Shown: piece after piece, positions 14,736 through 22,600 of the stretch
Numbering within the stretch: position 1 is the first letter of the stretch
Layout: each line of letters opens with the position of its first letter
Made by a program: the position numbers and the translations under genes
The notes under the pieces: generated by a model
What the model was told of the DNA's origin: nothing
The model's database searches: none
The model's input: the letters and a program-made list of their open reading frames with translations, nothing else
Source of the DNA: J054 sp964613615
GTDB taxonomy: Bacteria > Pseudomonadota > Gammaproteobacteria > Steroidobacterales > GCA-2729495
Assembly: GCA_964613615.1 (NCBI GenBank)
Contig: CAZTIB010000076.1
Coordinates: 1-24,818 of the forward strand
DNA: 24,818 bases
Reading direction: 5' to 3'

Positions 14736-15782
14736 TCAATCTACCAGAAGAGCCGGGAACGCGTCGCGCAGTATCTGTCTCAGCTTTGGCAGTGAGCTGT
14801 CCGGGTCCAGCAGATTCAACGCAGGAATGCCGGTTAGTTTCTCCACCAGCGCAATTCCGGCCGTGGTATTGGTCGCCGGGCCGGTGATCAGATCCGGCGT
14901 CAGACCAAAAGCCGTTTGCACACCCACCACGGCGTAGGGATCAGAGGCCGACAGGGCCACGAGCCGCATATTCTTTTGCAGTGCGTCGATGGCGATGTCG
15001 CCGTTGTAGGGTTCCAGGGGGGATGCCCCGGCTTCGGCTACCAGGACGTCGGGCTTCAGCGCGGCGACGCGGTTCAGCATGTAGCGCATCGCGGACTTGA
15101 AGGCTTTGCGGGGTACGACCGTGGAGGGCAGGCCGGCATCCACGAAGTCGAGAATGGCGTCGGCGCCGGCATCGCCGAAGGTCAGCACATCCCGGTAGCG
15201 GGCCGCACCGGTAAATTTTGCGCCGACGATCCGCAGACCGCTTTTCTTCAGCTCGTGAATGATGAACCGCCCGGTCGTGGTCTTGCCTGCCGACATGGAT
15301 GTGCCCACCAGCAAAATCACCGGCACATCGAGGGGCTGGTCCGGTGCCTCCGGCACAAAGTCGGCCATGCGCAAGTGTTGTTCACCGCGCATCACGTGGC
15401 CCCTGTAGCTCAGGTTCATCAACCCGGGCACGAGGGCCGATGTGGAGGTGGCACGGCCCATCAGGCCGGCCGTAGTCAGCGCCTGCAATTTGCCGTCTGG
15501 CCCGATGGCCTGCCAACTGCCCACGCCTTCAAGCGTGGCCGCCCGGTCACCCAGGGCCCCGACGATGAGGTCACCCTCCAGGACTCCGGTCATGCGGCCG
15601 TTGGCAAGCTCCACTTGATAAAGCGCAGTCGGCCGATCCGTCACACAGCCGACAATGTAGTCGCCGGTGGCCCAGTCGGCCCGCGGCAGCGCGCGCGTTT
15701 CGAACCCGCCGGTTTCCAGGTCGCTGATGCGGGTCACGGACGACAGGAAGTAGCGCGGGCTGTTGGCCTCATGCGTGCTCAT
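14736..15782 (-). CDS. Uncharacterised P-loop NTPase with N-terminal beta-type domain (DUF1611/dethiobiotin-synthase-like fold)
   Basis: 348 residues from ATG 15782. Residues ~1-150 form a beta-rich N-domain (DYIVGCVTDRPTALYQVEL, EGDLIVGALGDRAATLEGVG). From ~155 there is a nucleotide-binding domain with Walker A GTSMSAGKT (160-168; Lys167), then IVGAKFTGAARYRD, LKPDVLVAEAGASPLEPYNG as a Walker-B-like acidic segment, and LVALSASDPYAVVGVQTAFG. The GT....GKTTT pattern and domain order recall DUF1611 and dethiobiotin-synthase-like proteins; this is a fold-level inference only. The start lies inside the M20 peptidase gene (14-bp overlap), so the two are coupled. The family substrate is unknown. 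ATP-dependent ligase, kinase or N-acyl-transfer chemistry on a small acid is possible. Confidence 0.8.
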   Translation of the reverse strand: MSTHEANSPRYFLSSVTRISDLETGGFETRALPRADWATGDYIVGCVTDRPTALYQVELANGRMTGVLEGDLIVGALGDRAATLEGVGSWQAIGPDGKLQALTTAGLMGRATSTSALVPGLMNLSYRGHVMRGEQHLRMADFVPEAPDQPLDVPVILLVGTSMSAGKTTTGRFIIHELKKSGLRIVGAKFTGAARYRDVLTFGDAGADAILDFVDAGLPSTVVPRKAFKSAMRYMLNRVAALKPDVLVAEAGASPLEPYNGDIAIDALQKNMRLVALSASDPYAVVGVQTAFGLTPDLITGPATNTTAGIALVEKLTGIPALNLLDPDSSLPKLRQILRDAFPALLVD

Positions 15783-16944
15783 GGATCACCTTAAGCGGCG
15801 GGGCCATGATCAGCATGGCGAGGAGGGCCGTGCGTTCGATCGTGCGGTCGATCAGCAGGTGTTCGTGCCGGGCGTGGGCGCCGTCGCCCACGGGCCCGAG
15901 GCCATCCAGGGTCGCGGTGTACTGGCTGGCGGTGCTGCCGTCGGAGCCCCCGCCTGCCAGGCCCTCTTCCAGCGTGAGCTCCAATTCGGTGCCCAATTCG
16001 CGGGCCAGTTGCCACAGGGCCTGGTTGGCGGGCGTGGGCTCCAGCGGCGGGCGGCCGATGAAGCCGTCGATATCCAGCTCGACGCCGGGCGTTTCCGGGC
16101 GAATTCCGGCAATGGCCGCAGTGACTCTTTCGGCGTCTGCCTGGTTCTTGACCCGCACGTCGATTACGGCCGTGCTCTCCGGCGCGATCACGTTCGGCCG
16201 GATCCCGCCGTCGACGGTGCCGACGTTCACGGACACACCTTGCTCTGGGTCGTTCAGCCCGAACAGTTTCTGAATGACATGAGACAGTTCGAGTATCGCA
16301 CTCGCACCGCTTTCGGGATCCAGCCCGGCGTGGGCGGCTTTGCCGCGCGCGCGCACGGTGAAGCGGCCCACGCCCTTGCGGGTGGTCTTGATCGTGCCTT
16401 CCGGGCCCATGGAGGGTTCCATCACCAGCGCGCGGTTGGCAATGCTCGCCAGCCGGCGGATGTGGCGCGTGGATTCCCGGCTGCCGATCTCCTCGTCGGA
16501 GTTCAACAGGATGACAGGTGTGACCGTCGTTTCAGCTCCGAGGGCGGTGACGGCCTGGAGTGCAAATACAATTTGCACGATGCCGCCTTTCATGTCGAAG
16601 ACCCCGGGGCCGCGAACGATGTTGCCGTCTACCTCGAAAGGCATGTCCCGCAGCGTGCCGACGGGCCAGACCGTGTCGTAGTGGCCGAGCAGCAGTTGCA
16701 CGGGTTGCCCGCGGGAACGTTTCGCAGGGCTGGCGAACAGCGCGCCGCCGGTGCTGCGGCCTGGCAGTGGCCGGACGCGAAAGCCCAGCGCCTCCAACTG
16801 GTCGCTGATCAGGCGCTGCACCGGCAACTGGGTGCCGGCATCCGACGACGGTGATTCAATCAGGGCCAGGCGCTCGAGCAACTGCAGCATGGAGTCGCGC
16901 TGTCGCTCCAGCGTAGCCAGCAGCTGCTGCGCAAAGCCGGCCAT
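15769..16944 (-). CDS. M20-family metallopeptidase, glutamate carboxypeptidase (CPG2)-like
   Basis: 391 residues from ATG 16944. It is a zinc-dependent amidohydrolase/carboxypeptidase with a complete di-metal site. GHYDTVWP supplies His88 and Asp90, GVFDMKGG gives the bridging Asp117, NSDEEIGS gives base Glu151 and ligand Glu152, VMEPSM gives Glu176, and GDGAHARHE gives the final His (~357). The lid/dimerisation domain lies between residues ~185 and 300 (ARGKAAHAGLDPESG, NVGTVDGGIRPNVI). The pattern is closest to the glutamate carboxypeptidase branch, which cuts C-terminal Glu from folates or gamma/alpha-glutamyl amides. There is no signal peptide, so it is cytoplasmic. The true substrate is unknown. 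It starts 3 bases after the flavin-reductase-like gene and overlaps the P-loop gene. Confidence 0.92.
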   Translation of the reverse strand: MAGFAQQLLATLERQRDSMLQLLERLALIESPSSDAGTQLPVQRLISDQLEALGFRVRPLPGRSTGGALFASPAKRSRGQPVQLLLGHYDTVWPVGTLRDMPFEVDGNIVRGPGVFDMKGGIVQIVFALQAVTALGAETTVTPVILLNSDEEIGSRESTRHIRRLASIANRALVMEPSMGPEGTIKTTRKGVGRFTVRARGKAAHAGLDPESGASAILELSHVIQKLFGLNDPEQGVSVNVGTVDGGIRPNVIAPESTAVIDVRVKNQADAERVTAAIAGIRPETPGVELDIDGFIGRPPLEPTPANQALWQLARELGTELELTLEEGLAGGGSDGSTASQYTATLDGLGPVGDGAHARHEHLLIDRTIERTALLAMLIMAPPLKVIHEHA

Positions 16945-16947
16945 GGG

Positions 16948-17559
16948 CTAGCGCTTCATGCCCGCCGGCATTGGGAATGCGTTCGTATCGGCGATGCTCG
17001 CAAAGCGACCCGGATACAGGTACGCGAACAGCGGCGCCTTGCGCAGCAGGTCCTGATCGTCGGCATCGGAAATGCGCAGCGCGTCGCGATGCACGTGGGC
17101 AGCCACGACCCGGCCGGTGATCAGGCTGTTCACGTCAAAGCCGTCGACGATCTTGAACAACTCGCATTCCAGGTACACGTAGCCGCCCGCGACGAATACG
17201 CCGTCCACCTGTTTGGCCGGTATCGTGTCGAAAGCGTTCAGCACCGGCTTATCGCCGCCGTCGCCGCAGCGCGGAGACGCGGCAAGGCTCGTATAGAGCA
17301 CCTGCTCCGGGCGCGGATAGGTCACCGTGAATACGCCGGTCCGCTGGACATTCGTGTAGGTTGCGTGCCGGGGCGTGCAGACAAAACCAAAATAATTGTC
17401 CCAGCTCATCGGAATCGCCAGGTGCTTGGGTGCGATATCCGGTTTGCCGTCGGGTTCCTGCGTGCCGACCAGCACGATGGGTGCGAGAGTGAAAAAACGC
17501 TCCCAGATCGGTTCGCTGATGTCGAGGCTGGTGAGTTGGCCGTCGGTGTCCTGGGTCAT
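16948..17559 (-). CDS. Flavin-reductase-like FMN-binding split-barrel protein
   Basis: 203 residues if started at ATG 17559, which has GGAGGA (17569-17564) four bases ahead. An in-frame ATG at 17592 adds 11 residues that lack family character, so the shorter form was chosen. Motifs: ERFFTLAPIVLVGTQEPDGK with NYFGFVCTPRHATYTNVQRT and TGVFTVTYPRPEQVLYTSLA match the flavin-reductase-like domain, which binds FMN and often acts as a reductase, flavoredoxin or flavin carrier. Later GYVYLECELFKIVDGFDVN and VVAAHVHRDAL finish the barrel. The donor and acceptor are not evident. It lies in the tight minus-strand series between the CBS-pair protein and the M20 peptidase. Confidence 0.85.
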   Translation of the reverse strand: MTQDTDGQLTSLDISEPIWERFFTLAPIVLVGTQEPDGKPDIAPKHLAIPMSWDNYFGFVCTPRHATYTNVQRTGVFTVTYPRPEQVLYTSLAASPRCGDGGDKPVLNAFDTIPAKQVDGVFVAGGYVYLECELFKIVDGFDVNSLITGRVVAAHVHRDALRISDADDQDLLRKAPLFAYLYPGRFASIADTNAFPMPAGMKR

Positions 17560-17606
17560 GCATTCCTCCGCGCCCATCCGGGCCTGGGCCATGTCTCAAT
17601 CATTGT

Positions 17607-18092
17607 TCAGGCAGCCGTATTGCCACCCGAGCGGCGCAGCTGTTCCCGCAGGTGCTCGGCGAAGGCCTGGCACGCATCCGTCACGGTGAAGACACCGGCG
17701 AGCCTGCCCTTGCGTGTCACGATGGCCGACCCCAGCTGCCGGTCGGCCATATGCTCCAGCACCTGGTCCAGCCGCGCATCGAGATCGACGACATAGGCAT
17801 CGCGCACCATCGCATCGCGTACCCGCAGTTCATCACCCTTGGGGTAGGCAAAGTCCGGGCCCAGCATCAGCTTGATGTCCCGGTCAGAAATCATGCCGGC
17901 GAGACTGCCATCGTGCGTCACCGGCAGATGGCGAATCTGATGCTCGCGCATGAATTCAAGAGCCACATCCACTGTGGCACCTTCGTCCACCGAATAGGGG
18001 AACGGCGTCATGACGGTCTTGATAGCGGGTATGCGTTTCACGGCCTGTTCCAGTGTCAGAGTTGATTCTTCCGGGTCGGGCCGGCGGAACAA
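17607..18092 (-). CDS. Tandem CBS-domain protein
   Basis: 161 residues when started at TTG 18092, the first start after an in-frame TAA. A GTG at residue 18 is a real alternative (about 144 residues), and neither has a strong ribosome site. Two CBS domains fill the protein. The first is at ~27-80 (VMTPFPYSVDEGATVDVALE, IRHLPVTHDGSLAGMISDRD) and the second at ~92-150 (VRDAMVRDAYVVDLDARLDQ, GSAIVTRKGRLAGVFTVTDA). Such stand-alone pairs bind adenosyl compounds (AMP, ATP, SAM) and sense energy state. The target here is unknown. It heads the minus-strand gene series and is divergent from the aminotransferase gene across about 80 bases. Confidence 0.88.
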   Translation of the reverse strand: MFRRPDPEESTLTLEQAVKRIPAIKTVMTPFPYSVDEGATVDVALEFMREHQIRHLPVTHDGSLAGMISDRDIKLMLGPDFAYPKGDELRVRDAMVRDAYVVDLDARLDQVLEHMADRQLGSAIVTRKGRLAGVFTVTDACQAFAEHLREQLRRSGGNTAA

Positions 18093-18173
18093 TCCGCAGT
18101 ATTACCTATACCGGTGTTGTTGGCGAGGCGCCTTGGGTTTAACGTTCGCTTGTCGCCACGCTCCCGCCGCCCT

Positions 18174-19487
18174 ATGAGCCAGCTGCCTGATCTCAGCGCC
18201 TACTGGATGCCGTTCACGGCCAACCGGTACTTCAAGTCGCACCCGGTCCTGATGGAGAGCGCTGCGGGCATGCACTACCGCACCGTTGACGGGCGCGAGG
18301 TCCTGGACGCCATTGCCGGGCTCTGGTGCTGCAACGCCGGCCACTGTCACCCGCGCATCACGGCGGCGGTGCAGGCGCAGGCTGAACGGCTGGACTATGC
18401 GACCGCCTTCCAGCTTGGCCACCCCGATGCGTTCCGCGTCGCCGACCGCCTGGCAGCGCTGGCGCCCGCCGGCCTGAATCGGGTCTTCTTCACCAATTCC
18501 GGCTCCGAGGCCGTGGACACGGCGCTGAAGATCGCCCTGGCCTGGCACCAGGTGAATGGCGAGCCCGGGCGCACCCGCCTGATCGGCCGCGAGCGTGGTT
18601 ACCACGGCGCGGGCTTCGGCGGCATCTCGGTGGGTGGTATCGAAGCCAATCGCCGCCAGTTCGGCGCGCTGTTGCCCGGGGTAGACCATCTACCCCATAC
18701 GCATGCTCCAGAGCACAACGCGTTCAGCCGTGGTCAGCCCGGGTGGGGCGCACACCTGGCTGACGAACTGGAAGGGCTGGTCGCGCGCCACGATCCGGCC
18801 GCCATCGCTGCAGTGATTGTCGAGCCGGTGGCCGGTTCAGCCGGGGTGCTGGTGCCGCCGGTCGGTTATCTCGAGAAACTCCGCGAGATCTGCAACCGGC
18901 ACGGCATCTTGCTGATCTTCGATGAGGTGATTACCGCTCTAGGTCGGCTCGGCGCGCCGTCGGCCGCCGAGTTTTTTGGTGTGCGCCCCGACCTGATGAC
19001 GGTAGCCAAGGCCCTGACGAACGGGGCCGTACCGATGGGTGCGGTGCTGGTGGACCAGCGCATTCACGATGGCTTTATGCACGGGCCCGAGCGCACTATC
19101 GAATTGTTCCACGGCTATACCTACTCCGGGCATCCGCTGGCGGCGGCCGCCGCGCTGGCGGCCCTGGACATCTATGCCGACGAAGGGCTGTTCGTCCGGG
19201 CCGCCGAACTGGCCCCGGTATTCGAGGCAGCGCTGCACGAGCTGGCCGATGCGCCCCATGTGGTTGATGTGCGCAACCTGGGCCTGATGGGCGCCGTGGA
19301 GCTCGAACCGCGTCCCGGGGCGCCGACGCAGCGAGCGCTGGACGTGTTCCGCGCTGCCCTGGATGCCGGCGTGCTGGTGCGAACCACCGGCGATTCCATC
19401 GCGTTGACGCCGTCACTCATTATCAGTGAAGCGCAGATTCAGGAGATTACCCACGCATTGCGCTACGCGCTGGAACGCGTGGACTGA
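18174..19487 (+). CDS. Omega-amino acid:pyruvate (beta-alanine) aminotransferase, class III
   Basis: 437 residues from ATG 18174. The frame is open back to 18114 (TTG), but MSQLPDLSAYWMPFTANRYF is the typical N-terminus of beta-alanine/omega-amino acid transaminases. PLP fold: FFTNSGSEAVDTALKIA, GYHGAGFGG, IVEPVAGSAGVLVPP, LIFDEVITALGR (PLP-ring Asp), and VAKALTNGAVPMGAV with PLP Lys279. YTYSGHPLAAAAALAALDIY is characteristic of this subgroup. The likely reaction is beta-alanine + pyruvate to malonate semialdehyde + L-alanine. Other omega-amines are possible. mmsA starts 10 bases after its stop and ald follows, which strongly supports the beta-alanine assignment. Confidence 0.9.
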   Translation: MSQLPDLSAYWMPFTANRYFKSHPVLMESAAGMHYRTVDGREVLDAIAGLWCCNAGHCHPRITAAVQAQAERLDYATAFQLGHPDAFRVADRLAALAPAGLNRVFFTNSGSEAVDTALKIALAWHQVNGEPGRTRLIGRERGYHGAGFGGISVGGIEANRRQFGALLPGVDHLPHTHAPEHNAFSRGQPGWGAHLADELEGLVARHDPAAIAAVIVEPVAGSAGVLVPPVGYLEKLREICNRHGILLIFDEVITALGRLGAPSAAEFFGVRPDLMTVAKALTNGAVPMGAVLVDQRIHDGFMHGPERTIELFHGYTYSGHPLAAAAALAALDIYADEGLFVRAAELAPVFEAALHELADAPHVVDVRNLGLMGAVELEPRPGAPTQRALDVFRAALDAGVLVRTTGDSIALTPSLIISEAQIQEITHALRYALERVD

Positions 19488-19497
19488 GGTTGCTGCC

Positions 19498-21027
19498 ATG
19501 CCGGAGATAGCGGCTGAAAATGTTGCCATGAAACGCATTGGTCACTGGCTCGAAGGACGCGAGCAACCGGGCTCGGGTTCGCGCTCGGGGCCGGTCTGCA
19601 ACCCGGCAACGGGCGCGGTCAGCGCGCGGGTGCAGTTGGCCGATGTTGCTACCGTGGATGCGGCGTTGACGGCGGCTGCGGCTGCCTTACCCGCCTGGCG
19701 CGCCACACCGGTCGTGAAGCGCGCGCGAGTCATGTTTCGTTTCAAGGCGCTGATCGAGGCCCACCGCACGGAGCTCGCTGCGCTGATCACCGCGGAACAC
19801 GGCAAGCTGCTGAGCGATGCCGACGGTTCCCTGCAGCGTGGGCTGGAAGTGGTGGAGTTCGCCTGCGGGATTCCACAAATGCTGAAAGGCGAGCACAGCG
19901 CAGCCGTGGGTGCCGGCGTGGATGCGTATTCCGTGCGCGAGCCATTGGGGATCTGCGTCGGCATCACCCCCTTCAATTTCCCGGCCATGGTGCCGCTATG
20001 GATGTTCCCGCTGGCCATTGCCTGCGGCAACACCTTCATTCTGAAACCATCGGAAAAGGTGCCATCCTGCGCGCTGCGCCTGGCGGCGTTGCTGCAAGAG
20101 GCCGGGTTGCCGGACGGGGTCTTCAACGTGCTGCAGGGTGACCGCGAATGCGTGGCGGCCTTGCTTGGGGATTCGCGAGTGAGTGCCGTGAGTTTCGTCG
20201 GCTCCACACCGGTAGCGAGGCAGGTGTATCGTGCCGCCGCCGAGACCGGCATGCGCGCCCAGGCCCTCGGCGGTGCGAAGAATCATATGGTCGTATTGCC
20301 GGATGCCGATATCGACGACGCGGCCGACGCGCTGATCGGCGCGGCCTATGGTTCAGCCGGTGAGCGTTGCATGGCGGTGTCAGTCGCCGTTGCTGTTGGT
20401 GATGCGGGCGACCGGCTGCGCGAGGCATTGTTGCCAAGAATCCGGGCATTGCGGGTTGGCCCCGGCACCGCGGCGGAAGTCGACATGGGCCCGCTGATCA
20501 CCGCCGAGCACCGGGACCGGGTCGCGGCATACATAGATAAGGGCGAGCAGGAAGGCGCGGAGCTGGTCGTCGACGGCCGAAATCTGTGCGTGCCGGGCCA
20601 CGAGCAAGGCTTTTTTCTCGGGCCGAGCCTGTTCGACCACGCCGGGCCGCAGATGCAGATCTATCGCGAGGAAATTTTCGGTCCGGTACTGACAATGCTG
20701 CGCGCGGACTCCCTCGACGCAGCCCTGGACCTGGTAAACGGCCATGAGTACGGTAACGGCGCCGCGCTCTTCACCCGCAGCGGCCGGGCCGCGCGTGATT
20801 TTCGTGAGCGGGTTGAAACCGGCATGGTGGGTATCAACGTGCCAATTCCGGTGCCGATGGCTTTCTACAGTTTCGGCGGCTGCAAGCGTTCTTTGTTCGG
20901 CGATAGCCACGTGCACGGGGCGGAAGGCGTACGCTTCTACACGCAGCTGAAGAACGTAACGGCTCGATGGCCGGCAGACGATGGCGGTGGCAACCATGGC
21001 TTCGACATGCCAACACTGGGTGAATGA
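19498..21027 (+). CDS. mmsA: CoA-acylating methylmalonate/malonate-semialdehyde dehydrogenase
   Basis: 509 residues from ATG 19498, with GAGG (19486-19489) formed by the preceding stop. An aldehyde dehydrogenase of the MmsA branch: ITPFNFPAMVPLWMFPLAIA, GNTFILKPSEKVP, SFVGSTPVARQVY, and AYGSAGERCMAVS with catalytic Cys291. GINVPIPVPMAFYSFGGCK is a signature of the CoA-dependent MMSDH group. It converts malonate semialdehyde (or methylmalonate semialdehyde) + CoA + NAD+ to acetyl-CoA (or propionyl-CoA) + CO2. In this operon it would take the product of the preceding transaminase. The stop is 9 bases before ald. Confidence 0.93.
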   Translation: MPEIAAENVAMKRIGHWLEGREQPGSGSRSGPVCNPATGAVSARVQLADVATVDAALTAAAAALPAWRATPVVKRARVMFRFKALIEAHRTELAALITAEHGKLLSDADGSLQRGLEVVEFACGIPQMLKGEHSAAVGAGVDAYSVREPLGICVGITPFNFPAMVPLWMFPLAIACGNTFILKPSEKVPSCALRLAALLQEAGLPDGVFNVLQGDRECVAALLGDSRVSAVSFVGSTPVARQVYRAAAETGMRAQALGGAKNHMVVLPDADIDDAADALIGAAYGSAGERCMAVSVAVAVGDAGDRLREALLPRIRALRVGPGTAAEVDMGPLITAEHRDRVAAYIDKGEQEGAELVVDGRNLCVPGHEQGFFLGPSLFDHAGPQMQIYREEIFGPVLTMLRADSLDAALDLVNGHEYGNGAALFTRSGRAARDFRERVETGMVGINVPIPVPMAFYSFGGCKRSLFGDSHVHGAEGVRFYTQLKNVTARWPADDGGGNHGFDMPTLGE

Positions 21028-21036
21028 GGAACGACA

Positions 21037-22155
21037 ATGCTGATCGGCGTACCGAAGGAAATCAAAAGCGACGAATACCGGGTGGGGCTAACGCCGTCCA
21101 GCGTCCGTGAACTGGTGGCCCATGGCTGTAAAGTCGTCGTCGAGTCGGGTGCTGGGGAGGGTATCGGTATGCCCGATAACGCTTACCAGGACGCTGGCGC
21201 AGCCATTGCCGCCGACGCTGCTTCAGTTTTTGCCGATGCGCAGCTGGTCGTTAAGGTCAAAGAGCCGCAGCCTGTGGAGTGCGCGATGCTGAGGGACGGG
21301 CAGGTGCTGTTCACTTACCTGCACCTGGCACCCGATCCTGCTCAGGCGCAGGCCCTGGTGGATTCTGGCTGTATCGCCATTGCCTACGAAACGGTGAGCG
21401 ATAGCCAGGGCGGTTTGCCCTTGCTGGCGCCGATGAGCGAGGTGGCGGGGCGCATGGCCGTGCAGGCCGGTGCGCATTCGCTGGAACGCGAGTCTGGCGG
21501 CGCCGGGATCCTGCTGGGCGGGGTAGCCGGCGTGCCGGCCGCAAATGTGGTTGTGATCGGCGGTGGCACGGTGGGTACGAATGCGTTGCGCGTCGCGCTC
21601 GGCATGGAGGCCCGCGTCACCGTAATCGACAAGTCCCTGCCCAGGCTGAACCAACTCGACCTGCTGTTTGGTGGCGGGCTGAACACGATCTTTGCCACGG
21701 CCGAAGCGGTGGACCATTACGTGGCCGATGCCGACCTGGTCGTAGGCGCGGTGCTGGTGCCGGGCGCCGAAGCGCCAAAGCTGGTGTCCCGCAACCTGCT
21801 GGCGCGCATGCGGCCCGGTTCCGTGCTGGTGGATGTGGCCATCGACCAGGGCGGGTGCTTCGAGACCAGTCGCGCGACGACCCATTCCAATCCCACCTAC
21901 ATTGAAGAACACGTGGTGCACTACTGCGTGGCGAATATGCCCGGCGCCGTGCCGCGCACGTCGACTTATGCACTGAACAACGCCACCTTGCCGTACGTGC
22001 TGGCGCTGGCCCGACGCGGCTACCCGCGCGCGCTGCTGGAGCATTCGGGCCTGCGTGACGGCCTGAACGTGCACTGCGGTCAGATTACGCACCCGGCCGT
22101 GGCCGAAGCGCTGGGTTACCCCTACGTGCCGCCCGTCGACGCGATGCGGGTTTGA
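21037..22155 (+). CDS. ald: Alanine dehydrogenase
   Basis: 372 residues from ATG 21037 with GAGGA at 21026-21030. It has the full length and active site of NAD-dependent L-alanine dehydrogenase: MLIGVPKEIKSDEYRVGLTP with Arg15, Lys75 (VVKVKEP), His96 (YLHLAPD), Rossmann motif VIGGGTVGTNALRVA, and Asp270 (VDVAIDQGG). All sit at the residue numbers known from the family. It deaminates alanine to pyruvate and ammonium with NAD+. Together with the transaminase it returns pyruvate, so the nitrogen of beta-alanine leaves as ammonium. It is third and last of a closely spaced operon. A small lipoprotein frame starts at or just after its stop. Confidence 0.95.
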   Translation: MLIGVPKEIKSDEYRVGLTPSSVRELVAHGCKVVVESGAGEGIGMPDNAYQDAGAAIAADAASVFADAQLVVKVKEPQPVECAMLRDGQVLFTYLHLAPDPAQAQALVDSGCIAIAYETVSDSQGGLPLLAPMSEVAGRMAVQAGAHSLERESGGAGILLGGVAGVPAANVVVIGGGTVGTNALRVALGMEARVTVIDKSLPRLNQLDLLFGGGLNTIFATAEAVDHYVADADLVVGAVLVPGAEAPKLVSRNLLARMRPGSVLVDVAIDQGGCFETSRATTHSNPTYIEEHVVHYCVANMPGAVPRTSTYALNNATLPYVLALARRGYPRALLEHSGLRDGLNVHCGQITHPAVAEALGYPYVPPVDAMRV

Positions 22156-22178
22156 CGGTTCTCGCTGGCAGGCGCTCG

Positions 22179-22436
22179 GTGTGGTGCAAGCGCTGGGCTT
22201 GCGCGTTGGTGGTCGCCCTCGGCGTGTCCGGCTGTGCCATTGCACCCCAGGCGCAGGACGGGGCACCGGCGCCGGATATTGCCGCCGATACGGCGCTGGT
22301 AGCGGACACCGCAGCTGCGCCGATGGCAGCCAACGCGGTGGTGAACCAGGGCCGTGGCGGCTATCAGCGCACTACCGTGCCGCCGGGGTTCCTGGTCCTG
22401 ATGATTAGCGTACCGGTGCTGCTCCTGCTGCTCTGA
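22179..22436 (+). CDS. Small lipoprotein with C-terminal hydrophobic segment
   Basis: 85 residues from GTG 22179. A TTG at 22152 overlapping the ald stop is the other candidate. The N-terminus has a short basic stretch (CKRW), a hydrophobic core (ACALVVALG) and a lipobox ending GVSGC at residue 19, the expected lipidated Cys. The middle is Ala/Pro/Asp-rich and low in complexity. QGRGGYQRTTVPPGFLVLM then leads into a strongly hydrophobic C-terminus (ISVPVLLLLL), which could be a membrane anchor. A lipoprotein with a second hydrophobic anchor is unusual. Function unknown. The gene could be cotranscribed with ald. Confidence 0.55.
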   Translation: MWCKRWACALVVALGVSGCAIAPQAQDGAPAPDIAADTALVADTAAAPMAANAVVNQGRGGYQRTTVPPGFLVLMISVPVLLLLL

Positions 22437-22600
22437 CTCCGCGCCAGGTTTTTGACCCGCGGTTTGCGCCACAGACTGGGTGCTGCACGGGCCCAGGTCA
22501 CATAATCCTGGACGCGATTCGCCTTCCGTGAATGGGTTAACGGCACCCGGCGGCAGCAGGGGCTAGCCTGTATTTCAGCCAAAAGACAGCGAGAACCATC
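22437..22600. other. Intergenic stretch ahead of the small Cys protein gene
   Basis: 164 bases with no gene and no hairpin with a T-run that I could find. A purine-rich AGCGAGAAC near 22588-22597 may serve as ribosome site for the next gene. No promoter could be placed with confidence. Confidence 0.4.

Noticed and set aside
18102..18689. Long minus-strand ORF opposite the aminotransferase start
   Set aside because: Shadow frame of high-GC coding sequence; the plus-strand gene has clear PLP-enzyme motifs.
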